This document shows, piece after piece, positions 15,044-23,458 of a stretch of 52,582 bases of DNA. Source of the DNA: Phycisphaerae bacterium. GTDB taxonomy: Bacteria > Planctomycetota > Phycisphaerae > Sedimentisphaerales > Anaerohalosphaeraceae. The position numbers were made by a program, and so were the translations under genes. Where the stretch lies: positions 1 to 52,582 of the forward strand of contig JAAYCR010000010.1 in NCBI GenBank assembly GCA_012729675.1, written 5' to 3'. Position 1 is the stretch's first letter. Each line of letters begins with the position of its first letter. The notes below the pieces were generated by a model. That model was not told where the DNA came from. It did not search any database and saw only the letters and a program-made list of their open reading frames with translations.

Positions 15044-16273
15044 GTGGCGACATTCTCATATAAAGGCATTGACGCCGGCGGACAGGCGGTTTCGGGAACG
15101 GTGGATGCGGTGGACCGCAAGGCGGCCATCGCGGAGCTGACACAGCGTGGACGGTATGCGATGGAGCTGATCGAGGGCAAGGCCGGGGCGGGATTGCTCG
15201 GCGGCATCGGAGGCGAGTCGTCGTCGCATAAGGGCGGTTCGATCCGCAGCAAAGAATTGCTGGCGATCATGGGGCAACTGGCGACGGCGCTGAAGGCGGG
15301 GCTGCCGATGGTCAATGCGCTGCAGATTATCAAGTCGCAGCAGAAGAAAGAGTCATTGTTCGCGCTGCTGGATGAGCTTGTTTCGGCGGTTAGCTCCGGC
15401 GACAGCCTCAGTGAAGCGATGGAGCGGCGGCCGGAATTGTTTGATCGGTTGTCGGTTTCGATGGTGCGTGTCGGCGAGACCGGCGGTATTCTTGAACAGA
15501 CCGCCGAGGAATTGGTCAAGCTCAAGCACCGCGAAGAAAAGGTCAAGTCGAATCTGGTTAATGCGGCGGCGTATCCGATCTTTGTGCTGACGGTGGGTCT
15601 GATCTCCATGGTTGTGATTTTGGTATGGGTGCTGCCCAAGATCATCACGACCATCGGCATCAGCGCCAACATGCTGCCGTTGCCGACGCGGATGCTGATG
15701 GGATTGAGCAACTTTATGCTCAGCTGGGGATGGCTGTGTGCGATCGTTATCATCATCAGCGCTGCGTTGTTTAAGAAATGGAAGCAGACGCCGGAGGGTC
15801 GATTCGGCTGGGACGGTTTTAAGCTCCAGCTTCCGCTGTTCGGGCCGGTGGTGAAAACGCTGGCGGTGGGGCGGTTTGCCCGGACATTGGGAGCGCTGAC
15901 CAAAAGCGGCGTCACGATCCTGGAGGCGCTGCTTGTGGTGCGCGATACGCTGGGCAATGAAGTGCTGGGGCGTCAGATTGACCAGGTCAGTCAGCAGGTC
16001 AAGACCGGACATAACCTGGCCGACCCGCTGGAAGAGTCGGGGATGTTTCCGGCGCTGCTGGTGCAGATCGTTTCGATGGGCGAGCAGACGGGGCGGCTGG
16101 ATGAACTGCTGCTCAGTGCCGCCGATACCTTCGACGAAACGGCCGATACGGTAATGAACCGGTTTTTGGCGCTGTTCCCGGCGATTTTGATCCTGCTTTT
16201 GGCGATGGCGATCTTTTTTATCATCGTTGCGACGCTGCTGCCGATTGTCGGTATGGACTTGAGCGTTCTTTGA
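15044..16273 (+). CDS. gspF: type II secretion system inner-membrane platform protein GspF
   Basis: This 409-residue polytopic protein is the T2SS platform that couples GspE to the pseudopilus. It opens with the usual MATFSYKGIDAGGQAVSG and contains two GspF domains. The first carries LLAIMGQLATALKAGLPMVNAL and SMVRVGETGGIL, the second FARTLGALTKSGVTILEAL and VQIVSMGEQTGRLDELL. Three membrane segments are visible, near residues 178-205, 222-245 and at the C-terminus (ILLLAMAIFFIIVATLLPIV). The start is GTG with a weak AAGAG site. Confidence 0.93.
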   Translation: MATFSYKGIDAGGQAVSGTVDAVDRKAAIAELTQRGRYAMELIEGKAGAGLLGGIGGESSSHKGGSIRSKELLAIMGQLATALKAGLPMVNALQIIKSQQKKESLFALLDELVSAVSSGDSLSEAMERRPELFDRLSVSMVRVGETGGILEQTAEELVKLKHREEKVKSNLVNAAAYPIFVLTVGLISMVVILVWVLPKIITTIGISANMLPLPTRMLMGLSNFMLSWGWLCAIVIIISAALFKKWKQTPEGRFGWDGFKLQLPLFGPVVKTLAVGRFARTLGALTKSGVTILEALLVVRDTLGNEVLGRQIDQVSQQVKTGHNLADPLEESGMFPALLVQIVSMGEQTGRLDELLLSAADTFDETADTVMNRFLALFPAILILLLAMAIFFIIVATLLPIVGMDLSVL

Positions 16274-16398
16274 AAAAAAAACCAGAAGACGCGGATATGT
16301 ACTGATTCATAAAAGAAAGCTGTGAAATTCAGTTTGAATCGGTATTATTTGTTCCTCTGTGATCTCTTTGACGAAAACCAAAAAAAAGGAAAACGATT

Positions 16399-16821
16399 AT
16401 GAGACGACGAAAACAAAAGGCGTTTACGATTATTGAACTGGTGGCGGTGGCGATGATTATTTCGCTGTTGGCTGTGTTTGTGGTGCCCCGTGCGTTCCAT
16501 GGGTTGGGTAAGGCCAAGCACGACATTGCGCGTGGTAAAATGGGCATTATTGAAGGCGCCTTGGCCCGATTTCAATACGACTGCGGTCGGTTTCCAGCGG
16601 ATTCCGAAGGGCTTGAGGCGCTGGTCGTTGCGCCGCCGGATTTGCAGCAGGTGTGGGCGGGTCCGTATTTGAAACGCAGCGATCTGACAGATCCGTGGGG
16701 ACAGTATTATCTGTATTCCGCCAATGGGGTCATCAACCCCGGCAGGTTTGATTTGGCCAGCTTTGGCGCCGACGCTGCGGAAGGCGGTGAAGGTGAAAAC
16801 GCGGACATCTATAACGATTGA
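16399..16821 (+). CDS. gspG: major pseudopilin GspG
   Basis: This 140-residue pseudopilin has a basic leader (MRRRKQKA) followed by FTIIELVAVAMIISLLAVFVVP, with the conserved Glu at +5. The globular part has the GspG words MGIIEGALARFQYDCGRFP, SEGLEALV and the DPWGQYYLY turn that precedes the calcium loop. The residue just before the cleavage site is Ala rather than the usual Gly, a rare but sometimes tolerated variant. AAGGA lies 8 nt before the ATG. It should be processed by a prepilin peptidase, which is not encoded in this window. Confidence 0.93.
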   Translation: MRRRKQKAFTIIELVAVAMIISLLAVFVVPRAFHGLGKAKHDIARGKMGIIEGALARFQYDCGRFPADSEGLEALVVAPPDLQQVWAGPYLKRSDLTDPWGQYYLYSANGVINPGRFDLASFGADAAEGGEGENADIYND

Positions 16822-16825
16822 TGTT

Positions 16826-16858
16826 AAATGTTTAATGTTAAATGTTAAATGTTGAATG
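16826..16858 (+). repeat. ATGTTAAATG-type dispersed repeat before gspH
   Basis: Five imperfect copies of TGTTAAATGTT fill the space between gspG and gspH and run into the proposed gspH start codon. The same words occur near 33834, 44397 and 46253. Confidence 0.8.
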
Positions 16859-17482
16859 TGGGTATCGGGTGGCGCCTTCAAGCGCGGCTCGTGGGTGTCG
16901 GTGACGCAGGTGAATAAGTCGATTCAAAAAATTCGTCAATCGTCAGTCGTCAATCGTCAATGCCAAGGCTTTACGCTGGTTGAGTTGACGGCAGCGGCGG
17001 CGCTGCTGGCGCTGTTGACCTCGGCGGCGTTTATCTCATACGCGCAGACGTGGAAGCATTGGGCGCTGCGGCAGGACGCCCAGCGTTTTTACCTGGCGGC
17101 CCGTTACGCGCGGGTCCTGGCGATTGAAAGCCAGCGTCCCTGTGTGCTGATGGTCGTTCCTGAGGAAAAGGCTTATTATATCGTTCAGTCCGTCGAGGGC
17201 GAGGAAGAGATTGCAGTTGTGTCCAACATGCTGCATCGTTCTTCGAAACTCGACGACTCGGTGTCGTTTGACCGTTTTGCGGCGGTTCAGACTGGACTGA
17301 CTGGAGATGTCAGCGGTATTACTTTTCGTCCGGATGGCAGTGCGGATGCGGCACTGGTGCAACTGACCAATGGCGAGCGGTCATTTACCATTCAGATCAG
17401 CGCCGCGACGGCGCAGGCGACGCTGTTGTCCGGTGCAACCGATTCGTATGAGCTGGACCAGATTGACTTGGATGATTTGTAA
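16856..17482 (+). CDS. gspH: minor pseudopilin GspH
   Basis: This is a minor pseudopilin of up to 208 residues. Its cleavage region is RQCQG followed by FTLVELTAAAALLALLTSAAFI. The rest reads as a GspH/FimT globular domain (ARYARVLAIESQRPCVLMVV; ITFRPDGSADAALVQL). The leader before the cleavage site is unusually long, about 38 residues from the ATG at 16856, and is encoded by two dispersed-repeat families: ATGTTAAATG words at the start, and TCGTCAATCGTCAGTCGTCAA words encoding RQSSVVNRQ. Internal GTG codons at 16895 or 16901 would shorten it to about 23-25 residues. None has a convincing ribosome site. The stop overlaps the gspI start. Confidence 0.82.
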   Translation: MWVSGGAFKRGSWVSVTQVNKSIQKIRQSSVVNRQCQGFTLVELTAAAALLALLTSAAFISYAQTWKHWALRQDAQRFYLAARYARVLAIESQRPCVLMVVPEEKAYYIVQSVEGEEEIAVVSNMLHRSSKLDDSVSFDRFAAVQTGLTGDVSGITFRPDGSADAALVQLTNGERSFTIQISAATAQATLLSGATDSYELDQIDLDDL

Positions 17483-17967
17483 TGAATAAAACAGGCAAAC
17501 CATTTCGGAGAGGCGTAAGCCTTCTTGAAACCGTGCTGGCGTCGTCGCTGCTGGGCGGTGCGGTGATGGTGGTCTGCGGCCTTTCGGCCGGCAGTCTTCG
17601 GTCGGTTCGGCTCAACCAGGAATACGAAAAGGCGTGGGACTATATTGAGCGTCAATTGACCCTGATTGACTTGATTGGTGTGCAGACGGTGGTTCAGACC
17701 GGCCAACTTACCGGAGAATTCGAGAGTCTCGATGGTCGGATTTGGGAATGGAACGTCCAGATTGCCGAGTCCGAGTCCGGCATCCCGTTGTTATACGATG
17801 TTCTGATCGGTGTGGAATGGGAGGGGGCCGGCCGTCTGCGGCGGGTGGAGTGCCTGACGCGGATGACGGCACGGAGCACTTCGGTGGATGCGGAACAGGT
17901 GGCTCCCGACGCCGAAGCGGCAACGGAAGGCTCTCAGTCAACGGCGGTACAGGGGGTGAGCCGATGA
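17482..17967 (+). CDS. gspI: minor pseudopilin GspI
   Basis: This 161-residue pseudopilin-like protein has the leader MNKTGKPFRRG and the hydrophobic helix VSLLETVLASSLLGGAVMVVCGL, with Glu at +5. The body is short and divergent. The gene order (H-I-J-K) and size support GspI more than any single motif. The ATG overlaps the gspH stop codon (TAATG), implying translational coupling, and the 3' end overlaps gspJ by 4 bp. Confidence 0.78.
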   Translation: MNKTGKPFRRGVSLLETVLASSLLGGAVMVVCGLSAGSLRSVRLNQEYEKAWDYIERQLTLIDLIGVQTVVQTGQLTGEFESLDGRIWEWNVQIAESESGIPLLYDVLIGVEWEGAGRLRRVECLTRMTARSTSVDAEQVAPDAEAATEGSQSTAVQGVSR

Positions 17968-18686
17968 CTAGAACTCGACGACAAGCCGGTTTTACTTTGG
18001 TGGAACTGATGGCCGCTTCTGTCATTACAGCGTTTTTGGCGATGGTGGCGGTCGGTGGGATGGTCAGTGTCACCAGTGCCCGCAACAGCCTGGACGAGGT
18101 GACAGAGGTGATGGACGAACTGCGGTTTGCGTCCGACCTGTTGCGTCAGGATTTATCGAATGTGTCCCGCGGCCGTCAGATGCTGTTTGAAGGGCTTATT
18201 GAAGAAGGCAGCGGCGTGGAAATACCGCGGCTTCGATTTTGGGCGATTTCAAAGTCCAAAGCCCGGCCGATGCAGCCCGAAGGCGATCTGTACGAGATAG
18301 AATACCTGTTTTTTGAAGGACAGGATGGCGGTACGTATCTGGCCCGGCGACAGTGCCCGATCGTCGGCGTGGAGCAATATGACGACGAAACTGCCGGGGG
18401 CGTGCTGACGAAGATCTCCGAGCAGATTGCATATTTCGGCATCCGGTATTTTGACGGGACGACCTGGTCGTCGATTTGGCCGATTGAGCAGGAGGAGCTG
18501 CCGATGCTTGTTGAAGTGTCGCTGGCATCGCGTCATGTGGACAAAAGCGGCAGGGAAAGGGTTTATTCCAAGCAGGTGATTCTGACATTCCCGCGATTGG
18601 GCGACCAGTCGGAACTGACGGAAGAAGACGATGCCGGAATTGAAGAGATTGAATTTACGGACCCGGAATCGGGATTGGAAATGTAA
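17964..18686 (+). CDS. gspJ: minor pseudopilin GspJ
   Basis: This 240-residue pseudopilin has the leader MTRTRRQAG and then FTLVELMAASVITAFLAMVAVGG. The body includes ELRFASDLLRQDLSNV and the C-terminal beta-rich region typical of GspJ (ISEQIAYFGIRYFDG; PMLVEVSLA), ending in an acidic tail. The ATG overlaps the gspI stop as ATGA. An open frame continues upstream, but the prepilin leader fixes this start. GspJ joins GspI and GspK in the tip complex (known for the family). Confidence 0.85.
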   Translation: MTRTRRQAGFTLVELMAASVITAFLAMVAVGGMVSVTSARNSLDEVTEVMDELRFASDLLRQDLSNVSRGRQMLFEGLIEEGSGVEIPRLRFWAISKSKARPMQPEGDLYEIEYLFFEGQDGGTYLARRQCPIVGVEQYDDETAGGVLTKISEQIAYFGIRYFDGTTWSSIWPIEQEELPMLVEVSLASRHVDKSGRERVYSKQVILTFPRLGDQSELTEEDDAGIEEIEFTDPESGLEM

Positions 18687-18687
18687 A

Positions 18688-19983
18688 ATGCGGCGGCGGT
18701 TGAATAAAAAACGGACCTTTCGGTCGGCGATGGCGCTGGTGGCGGCGTTGTGGGTTTCGGTGCTGATGATGGCGCTGGTCAGCGTCGCGGCCCAGAGCAG
18801 TTTGCTGGACAGCCGTATCAGCCAGATCGAGAACGAGAAACAGCGCAGCCGATGGGCCTGCCGGGCGGGTATCGAGACGGCCATCGGACTGTTGCTTGTG
18901 GACGACCGCACGTACGACAGTTGGGTCGATCTGTGGTCGTACAATCCGCAGGAACTTGAGAACATGGACTTTGGCGGTGTAACGGTTACGGTCGAAGTGG
19001 TCGATGCGGCATCGAAACTGAACGTTAACTCGGCCACACTCCAGCAACTGCTCAGCTTGCCGGATATGACCGAGGACATTGCCGAGGGCATTCTGGACTG
19101 GATTGACAGGGACGATACGATTCGGACCGGCGGGGCCGAGAGAGGATACTACCAGAATCTGGATTATCCCTACTTGCCCCGAAACGGCAGCACACAGACG
19201 ATCCGCGAACTGCTGCGTGTCAGGGGTATTACCGAAGGGCTGTTTTCCGGTATTTCGGAACTGGAAACGCTGTCCGTGGAAAACGAAGGGTGGCTCAACT
19301 ACCTGACCTGTGTATCGCAGGAGTCCAACCTGGACAGTGAGGGGAACGAACGGATCAATATCAACCGCGCGAACACCCAGTCGCTGACCCAGGATTTGGG
19401 GTTGTCGGAAGGTCAGGCTCTATGGGTGACGCAAAATCGTTCGTTCCGGCGGCTGACGGATATGATCGGACAGGCCACGGACACCTCGCAGGGCGCTGCC
19501 CAGACGTCCCAGCAGACTCCTCAAGCGGCACAAGGAGGACAGGCTCAGCAACAGTCTGGCGGCCAGCAACAGCAGGTGGAGCCCGTACCGTTGGATGCGG
19601 CCACCGTGCTGGGGATGGCCGATAAGATTACGCTGACCAATCGTCGGTCTGTAGCCGGCAAGATCAATATCAATACTGCCGGGCTTGTGGTGCTGACGGC
19701 CCTGTTTGACGGCAACCGCGAGTTGGCAGAAAAAGTGTATTCGACACGCGAGGGATTGGGCGGTGCGTTTATAGATCTCAGCGATATACTGATGGTGGAC
19801 GGCATGACACAGGATGTTATGCGTACCTATCTGGATCGTATAGCTATTCGTTCGAGTATTTTTGAAATTCGTGCGACGGCGGTTTCCACTGTGACGGGTC
19901 TGACCTACCGGGTCGAGGCGATCGTCAACCGCGAAGCGTCGCAAGGACAGGTTCTTTATTGGCGTGAAGGGATTGACCGGTGA
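18688..19983 (+). CDS. gspK: minor pseudopilin-tip protein GspK
   Basis: This 431-residue protein begins MRRRLNKKRTFRSAMALVAALWVSVLMM-like, with a pseudopilin-type helix, but lacks the Glu+5 that GspK characteristically lacks. Two GspK/SAM-like helix-hairpin modules follow (LNVNSATLQQLLSLPDMTEDIAEGILDWID; ININTAGLVVLTALFDGN). Between them lies a Gln-rich insert of about 35 residues near 275-312 (QTSQQTPQAAQGGQAQQQSG), not usual for the family. The ATG lies directly after the gspJ stop, 2 nt away. The stop overlaps the gspL start. Confidence 0.88.
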   Translation: MRRRLNKKRTFRSAMALVAALWVSVLMMALVSVAAQSSLLDSRISQIENEKQRSRWACRAGIETAIGLLLVDDRTYDSWVDLWSYNPQELENMDFGGVTVTVEVVDAASKLNVNSATLQQLLSLPDMTEDIAEGILDWIDRDDTIRTGGAERGYYQNLDYPYLPRNGSTQTIRELLRVRGITEGLFSGISELETLSVENEGWLNYLTCVSQESNLDSEGNERININRANTQSLTQDLGLSEGQALWVTQNRSFRRLTDMIGQATDTSQGAAQTSQQTPQAAQGGQAQQQSGGQQQQVEPVPLDAATVLGMADKITLTNRRSVAGKININTAGLVVLTALFDGNRELAEKVYSTREGLGGAFIDLSDILMVDGMTQDVMRTYLDRIAIRSSIFEIRATAVSTVTGLTYRVEAIVNREASQGQVLYWREGIDR

Positions 19984-21392
19984 TACAGACAGAGCAGCAA
20001 AAACAGACAGCTCAGCAAGCTGCCGGCGTCGTGATTTCTACGGCGTCGGGGAAAGCGTATGCAGCCGTCGTCAAACGACGCGGCAGTGAATATGAACGGA
20101 CCTTCCAGTCTACGTTTGAGCTTTCCGAAGGACTGGACAGCATTGTCAAGCATTTGCTTGAAAAAGCCGGAGGCGGATCAATGCCGGTACTGATCGGCTT
20201 GGATTCGGCGCAGATCCGATTTCTGGAGATGACATTGCCCCCGGCGCCGACGGCCCATTTGCCGTCGTTGATTCGTACACAGACCGAGTCCCGGCTGCCG
20301 CTGGACGGCGACCGGATGCAGTTGGCTTGGCGGTTGTCGCCGGCGACGGCGGGATACGACTGTACGGTGGCGGTGGTGCGGCAGGACGTCCTGGATGCGT
20401 CGCTGAAAAAATACAGTCTGAACGGATCGTTGACTGCGATGGTTCCCGATGCGGCGGGTTTTGCCCGGCTGCGAAATATCTGCTTCGCCCCGACACCCCA
20501 GACCTGCCTGGTCCTTCGCCGACGGGCGGATGGGTTTATTCTGCTGCGACTGGAAGGAGATGCACCGGTTCGCTGCGGGGTCATCGCCGTTGAGCCGGCG
20601 GATATGGAGCAGCGGCCGGGTTTGGTCATACAGGAAATAATGATGGAGATTGAGGCGATTGAGTCGAAGGACGACCAGCCATGCCCGGTCTACCTGTGGC
20701 CGGGCGACGATCCATTCATGCGGGATGTTGCCGCGCGTCTTGCCCAATCGGGTCGTCAGGTTGCCGCACTGGAAGCTGATCAGGCTGCGATGCAGCGGAT
20801 TTGTTCGTCGGACAACTCAAGCCTTGGCGGCGTTGAAATAGATGCGGCGGGGCTGGCGATACTGGGACTTTCCAGCACAACGCCGGCGTTTGACTTTTTG
20901 CTGACGCGGCGGTTGGTACAGCCGGCTGAAGAGGCCAAAAAGCGTAAGAAAAAAATGGTCCGCATGGCCTGTATGATCGTCGTGCTTGCGGTGCTGGGGG
21001 TGCTGGTGCATTACGTGAGCCTGACGATTCAAGTCCGTCAACTTCAGCGTGAGCTGGCCGCCGAGGAGAACGGTCTTGTCGCTCAGTCGCTTCTGGGGGA
21101 ACTGACCTATCAGGAAGCGGTGGCGCGGGCGCGGCTGGATGTTCTCGAAATGATCGAAGCTGTTCAGGATAGCCGCGAAGGAATGCTGCTGGACAGCTTG
21201 GAGTTTGAAAAAGGCAAGCCTGTCAAGCTCGTTGCCACTGCCGGCAGCTATGAGCAGGTTTATGCCTTTCAGAAACGGCTGGAAGAGCACGAAGGTGTCA
21301 ATCAGGTTCGTCTGGTTGACCCGCGTCTGGACGACCGTACCCGGCAGGTGCGGTTCACCTTACAATTCCATTATTTTCATTTTACGAAGTGA
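19980..21392 (+). CDS. gspL: GspL-like/PilM-PilN assembly platform protein
   Basis: This 470-residue protein has an N-terminal actin-like cytoplasmic region (VLIGLDSAQIRFLEMTLPPAP; LIRTQTESRLPLDGDRMQLAWRL), a basic stop (KKRKKKMVR), one membrane segment around residues 323-347, and a periplasmic coiled coil plus ferredoxin-like domain (VQDSREGMLLDSLEFEKGKPVKLV). This is the GspL architecture, equivalent to PilM fused with PilN. GspL links the ATPase to the pseudopilus. It starts at GTG, overlapping the gspK stop (GTGA), and overlaps gspM at its end. Confidence 0.82.
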   Translation: MIQTEQQKQTAQQAAGVVISTASGKAYAAVVKRRGSEYERTFQSTFELSEGLDSIVKHLLEKAGGGSMPVLIGLDSAQIRFLEMTLPPAPTAHLPSLIRTQTESRLPLDGDRMQLAWRLSPATAGYDCTVAVVRQDVLDASLKKYSLNGSLTAMVPDAAGFARLRNICFAPTPQTCLVLRRRADGFILLRLEGDAPVRCGVIAVEPADMEQRPGLVIQEIMMEIEAIESKDDQPCPVYLWPGDDPFMRDVAARLAQSGRQVAALEADQAAMQRICSSDNSSLGGVEIDAAGLAILGLSSTTPAFDFLLTRRLVQPAEEAKKRKKKMVRMACMIVVLAVLGVLVHYVSLTIQVRQLQRELAAEENGLVAQSLLGELTYQEAVARARLDVLEMIEAVQDSREGMLLDSLEFEKGKPVKLVATAGSYEQVYAFQKRLEEHEGVNQVRLVDPRLDDRTRQVRFTLQFHYFHFTK

Positions 21393-21931
21393 TGACTATG
21401 AAACCATTGAGCCAACGAGACAAACGAACGCTTAAAGTTACAGTGGCCGCCGCGGTCCTGATTGTCGGGTATTTTTTAGCCTTGGAGCCGATGCTGGCGT
21501 CGTATCATGAGAAGCGCAGCGAACGCGATCAATTGAAGCAGCAACTGGACAGGCTGACGTCCATTCAAAGCGGCATCGGGGCGATTCGCTTCAAGGAACT
21601 GAACGAACGTGTGCCGGTTTATGTGATGCCTGCGGCCGCCGCCGAACAGGGGGTGCTGTTTCGCGACGAACTGACCAGTCAACTCCAGCAGGCCGGGGTA
21701 CAGGCCAGAACGCTTCAGTTGCGCGACAACCGCGGCAAGCGTGAGGACGGCTTTGCCGTTTTGACGGTCGATGTTCAGGGCCAGTGCGGATACGAACAGA
21801 TGCTCCGGCTATTGGCCGATCTTAAGCGTAATCCCTATTACGTCGGCGTGGAGAAGTGTTCGCTTCGCGTCGATACGCGAAACCGAAACACAATGAGCTA
21901 TCAGCTTGCTGTGTACACTTACGCAAAATAG
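21392..21931 (+). CDS. gspM: GspM-like/PilO platform protein
   Basis: This 179-residue bitopic protein has a short cytoplasmic N-terminus, one membrane helix (VTVAAAVLIVGYFLALEPML), a coiled coil (HEKRSERDQLKQQLDRLTSI) and a small periplasmic domain. The size, topology and position directly after gspL match GspM/PilO, the partner that stabilises GspL. Sequence motifs in this family are weak, so the call rests on topology and order. Start codons at 21389 (GTG), 21392 and 21398 (ATG) are all possible; the ATG at 21392 overlaps the gspL stop. Confidence 0.78.
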   Translation: MTMKPLSQRDKRTLKVTVAAAVLIVGYFLALEPMLASYHEKRSERDQLKQQLDRLTSIQSGIGAIRFKELNERVPVYVMPAAAAEQGVLFRDELTSQLQQAGVQARTLQLRDNRGKREDGFAVLTVDVQGQCGYEQMLRLLADLKRNPYYVGVEKCSLRVDTRNRNTMSYQLAVYTYAK

Positions 21932-21946
21932 AAAAGAGGTGTTCAA

Positions 21947-22693
21947 ATGAAGCGCTATTTAAGCACGGTGGATCCCAAAGTACTGGAACGTTTACTGAAA
22001 CTGGGGGCGGCGGGTACGGTCGTCTGGCTGGCGGTTGTGGTGTTCAACGTCGGCGCACAAAGTCTGGACACGCCGGGAAAAGCGGAGACGGCCATTCGAG
22101 AATACGAACGGATCCGGACAGACGTTACCGCCCAGCGGCATGATCCGCGAGCTCAGATTCAGCAGCTCAGCCGTAACAGCCTGTTTAATGCGACGCCCAC
22201 GGTGACGACTACGGCGGTGCGCGTTCAGCCTCAGCTGCCGCAGACGCAGGCGATTTTGGGCGACGCGGTACTGTTCGGTGACCAATGGTATTATACAGGT
22301 CAGACGGTGCAAGGGTATGAGATTGCCTGGATCGGGCCGGATTCTGTTATTCTCAGCCTCGATGGAGTACTTGAGGAACTCGTGCCGTTTAACGTGGAGG
22401 TCAATTCCGGCCAGAATACCCGCGGAACGACCACAGCGGCAGGCTTCGCCGCGCAGCAGTGGCCCGGTGGTATGGGCGGCTGGGGCGGTATGGACGAAAT
22501 GCCTGGCTGGGGCGGCATGGGCGGCGGTATGGGCGAAATGCCTGGCTGGGGCGGCATGGGCGGCGCCATGGGCGAAATGCCCGGTATGGGCGGTATGGGC
22601 GGTATGGGCGAAATGCCTGGCAGGGGCGGTATGGGCGAAATGTCCGGAAGGGGCGGAAGGGGCGGTATGGGCGGCCGGGGCGGCGGAAGATAA
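21947..22693 (+). CDS. GspC-like inner-membrane protein, copy 1, Gly/Met-rich tail
   Basis: This 248-residue protein is the first of three tandem paralogues. Residues 1-12 are cytoplasmic, about 17-38 form a membrane helix, and residues 60-80 carry the shared RAQIQQLSRNSLFNATP. Residues about 100-150 form a small beta domain (ILGDAVLFGDQWYYTGQTVQGYEIAWIG) that resembles the homology region of GspC or PilP, which docks the secretin to the platform. The last 85 residues are low complexity, built from GGMGGWGG and GEMPG units. An AAGAGGTG ribosome site precedes the ATG. Position between gspM and gspD fits the GspC role (inference). Confidence 0.75.
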   Translation: MKRYLSTVDPKVLERLLKLGAAGTVVWLAVVVFNVGAQSLDTPGKAETAIREYERIRTDVTAQRHDPRAQIQQLSRNSLFNATPTVTTTAVRVQPQLPQTQAILGDAVLFGDQWYYTGQTVQGYEIAWIGPDSVILSLDGVLEELVPFNVEVNSGQNTRGTTTAAGFAAQQWPGGMGGWGGMDEMPGWGGMGGGMGEMPGWGGMGGAMGEMPGMGGMGGMGEMPGRGGMGEMSGRGGRGGMGGRGGGR

Positions 22694-22732
22694 TGTCCTT
22701 ACACGTAAAAATATAGATTAAGAGGTATTCAA

Positions 22733-23419
22733 ATGAAACGCTATTTAAGCACGGTGGATCCCAAAATCCTGGAACGATTACTGAAACTGGGGGCGGCCGG
22801 TACGGTCGTCTGGCTGACGGTCATAGTGTTCAATGCCGGCGCTCAAAGTCTGGATACGACGGGAAAAGCAGAGACGGCCATTCGAGAATACGAACGGATC
22901 CGGACAGACGTTATCGCCCAGCGGCATGATCCGCGAGCTCAGATTCAGCAGCTCAGCCGTAACAGCCTGTTTAATGCGACGCCGATCCCGACCACGGAGG
23001 TGCGCGTTCAATCTCCTCAACTGCCGCAGACGCAGGCGATTTTGGGCGACGCGGTACTGATCGGTGACCAATGGTATTATACAGGTCAGACGGTGCAAGG
23101 GTATGAGATTGCCTGGATCGGGCCGGATTCTGTTATTCTCAGCCTCGATGGGGTACTGGAGGAACTCGTGCCGTTTAACGTGGAGGTCAATTCCGGCCAG
23201 AATACCCGCGGAAGGAACACCGCGGCCGGACGCGCGCAGCCGCAGCAGGCCGGACGCACCGCGCAGCCGCAGCAGCAGAACGGTCGCTTCGCCCAACCTC
23301 AGACAGAACAGACCGGCCGCGCCGCACTGCAGCAGCGCCCCGGCGGTATGGGCGAAATGTCCGGCAGGGGCGGAAGGGGCGGTATGGGCGGTATGGGCGG
23401 CCGGGGCGGCGGAAGATAA
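22733..23419 (+). CDS. GspC-like inner-membrane protein, copy 2, Gln/Arg-rich tail
   Basis: This 228-residue paralogue is nearly identical to copy 1 through the membrane helix and the homology-region-like domain (about residues 1-155). The tail differs: an Ala-Gln-Pro-Arg segment (AGRAQPQQAGRTAQPQQQNG) comes first, then a short Gly/Met end (GRGGRGGMGGMGGRGGG) that matches the end of copy 1. The 39-bp spacer before it is almost identical to the one after it (37 of 39 bases), so the duplication included the intergenic DNA and ribosome site. All three copies keep an intact reading frame. Confidence 0.75.
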   Translation: MKRYLSTVDPKILERLLKLGAAGTVVWLTVIVFNAGAQSLDTTGKAETAIREYERIRTDVIAQRHDPRAQIQQLSRNSLFNATPIPTTEVRVQSPQLPQTQAILGDAVLIGDQWYYTGQTVQGYEIAWIGPDSVILSLDGVLEELVPFNVEVNSGQNTRGRNTAAGRAQPQQAGRTAQPQQQNGRFAQPQTEQTGRAALQQRPGGMGEMSGRGGRGGMGGMGGRGGGR

Positions 23420-23458
23420 TGTCCTTACACGTAAAAATATAGATTAAGAGGTGTTCAC

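Noticed and set aside
22278-22721. Trp/Ala-rich alternative frame in the GspC-like tail
   Set aside because: It is the +1 reading of the Gly/Met-rich repeat; the paralogues conserve the other frame.
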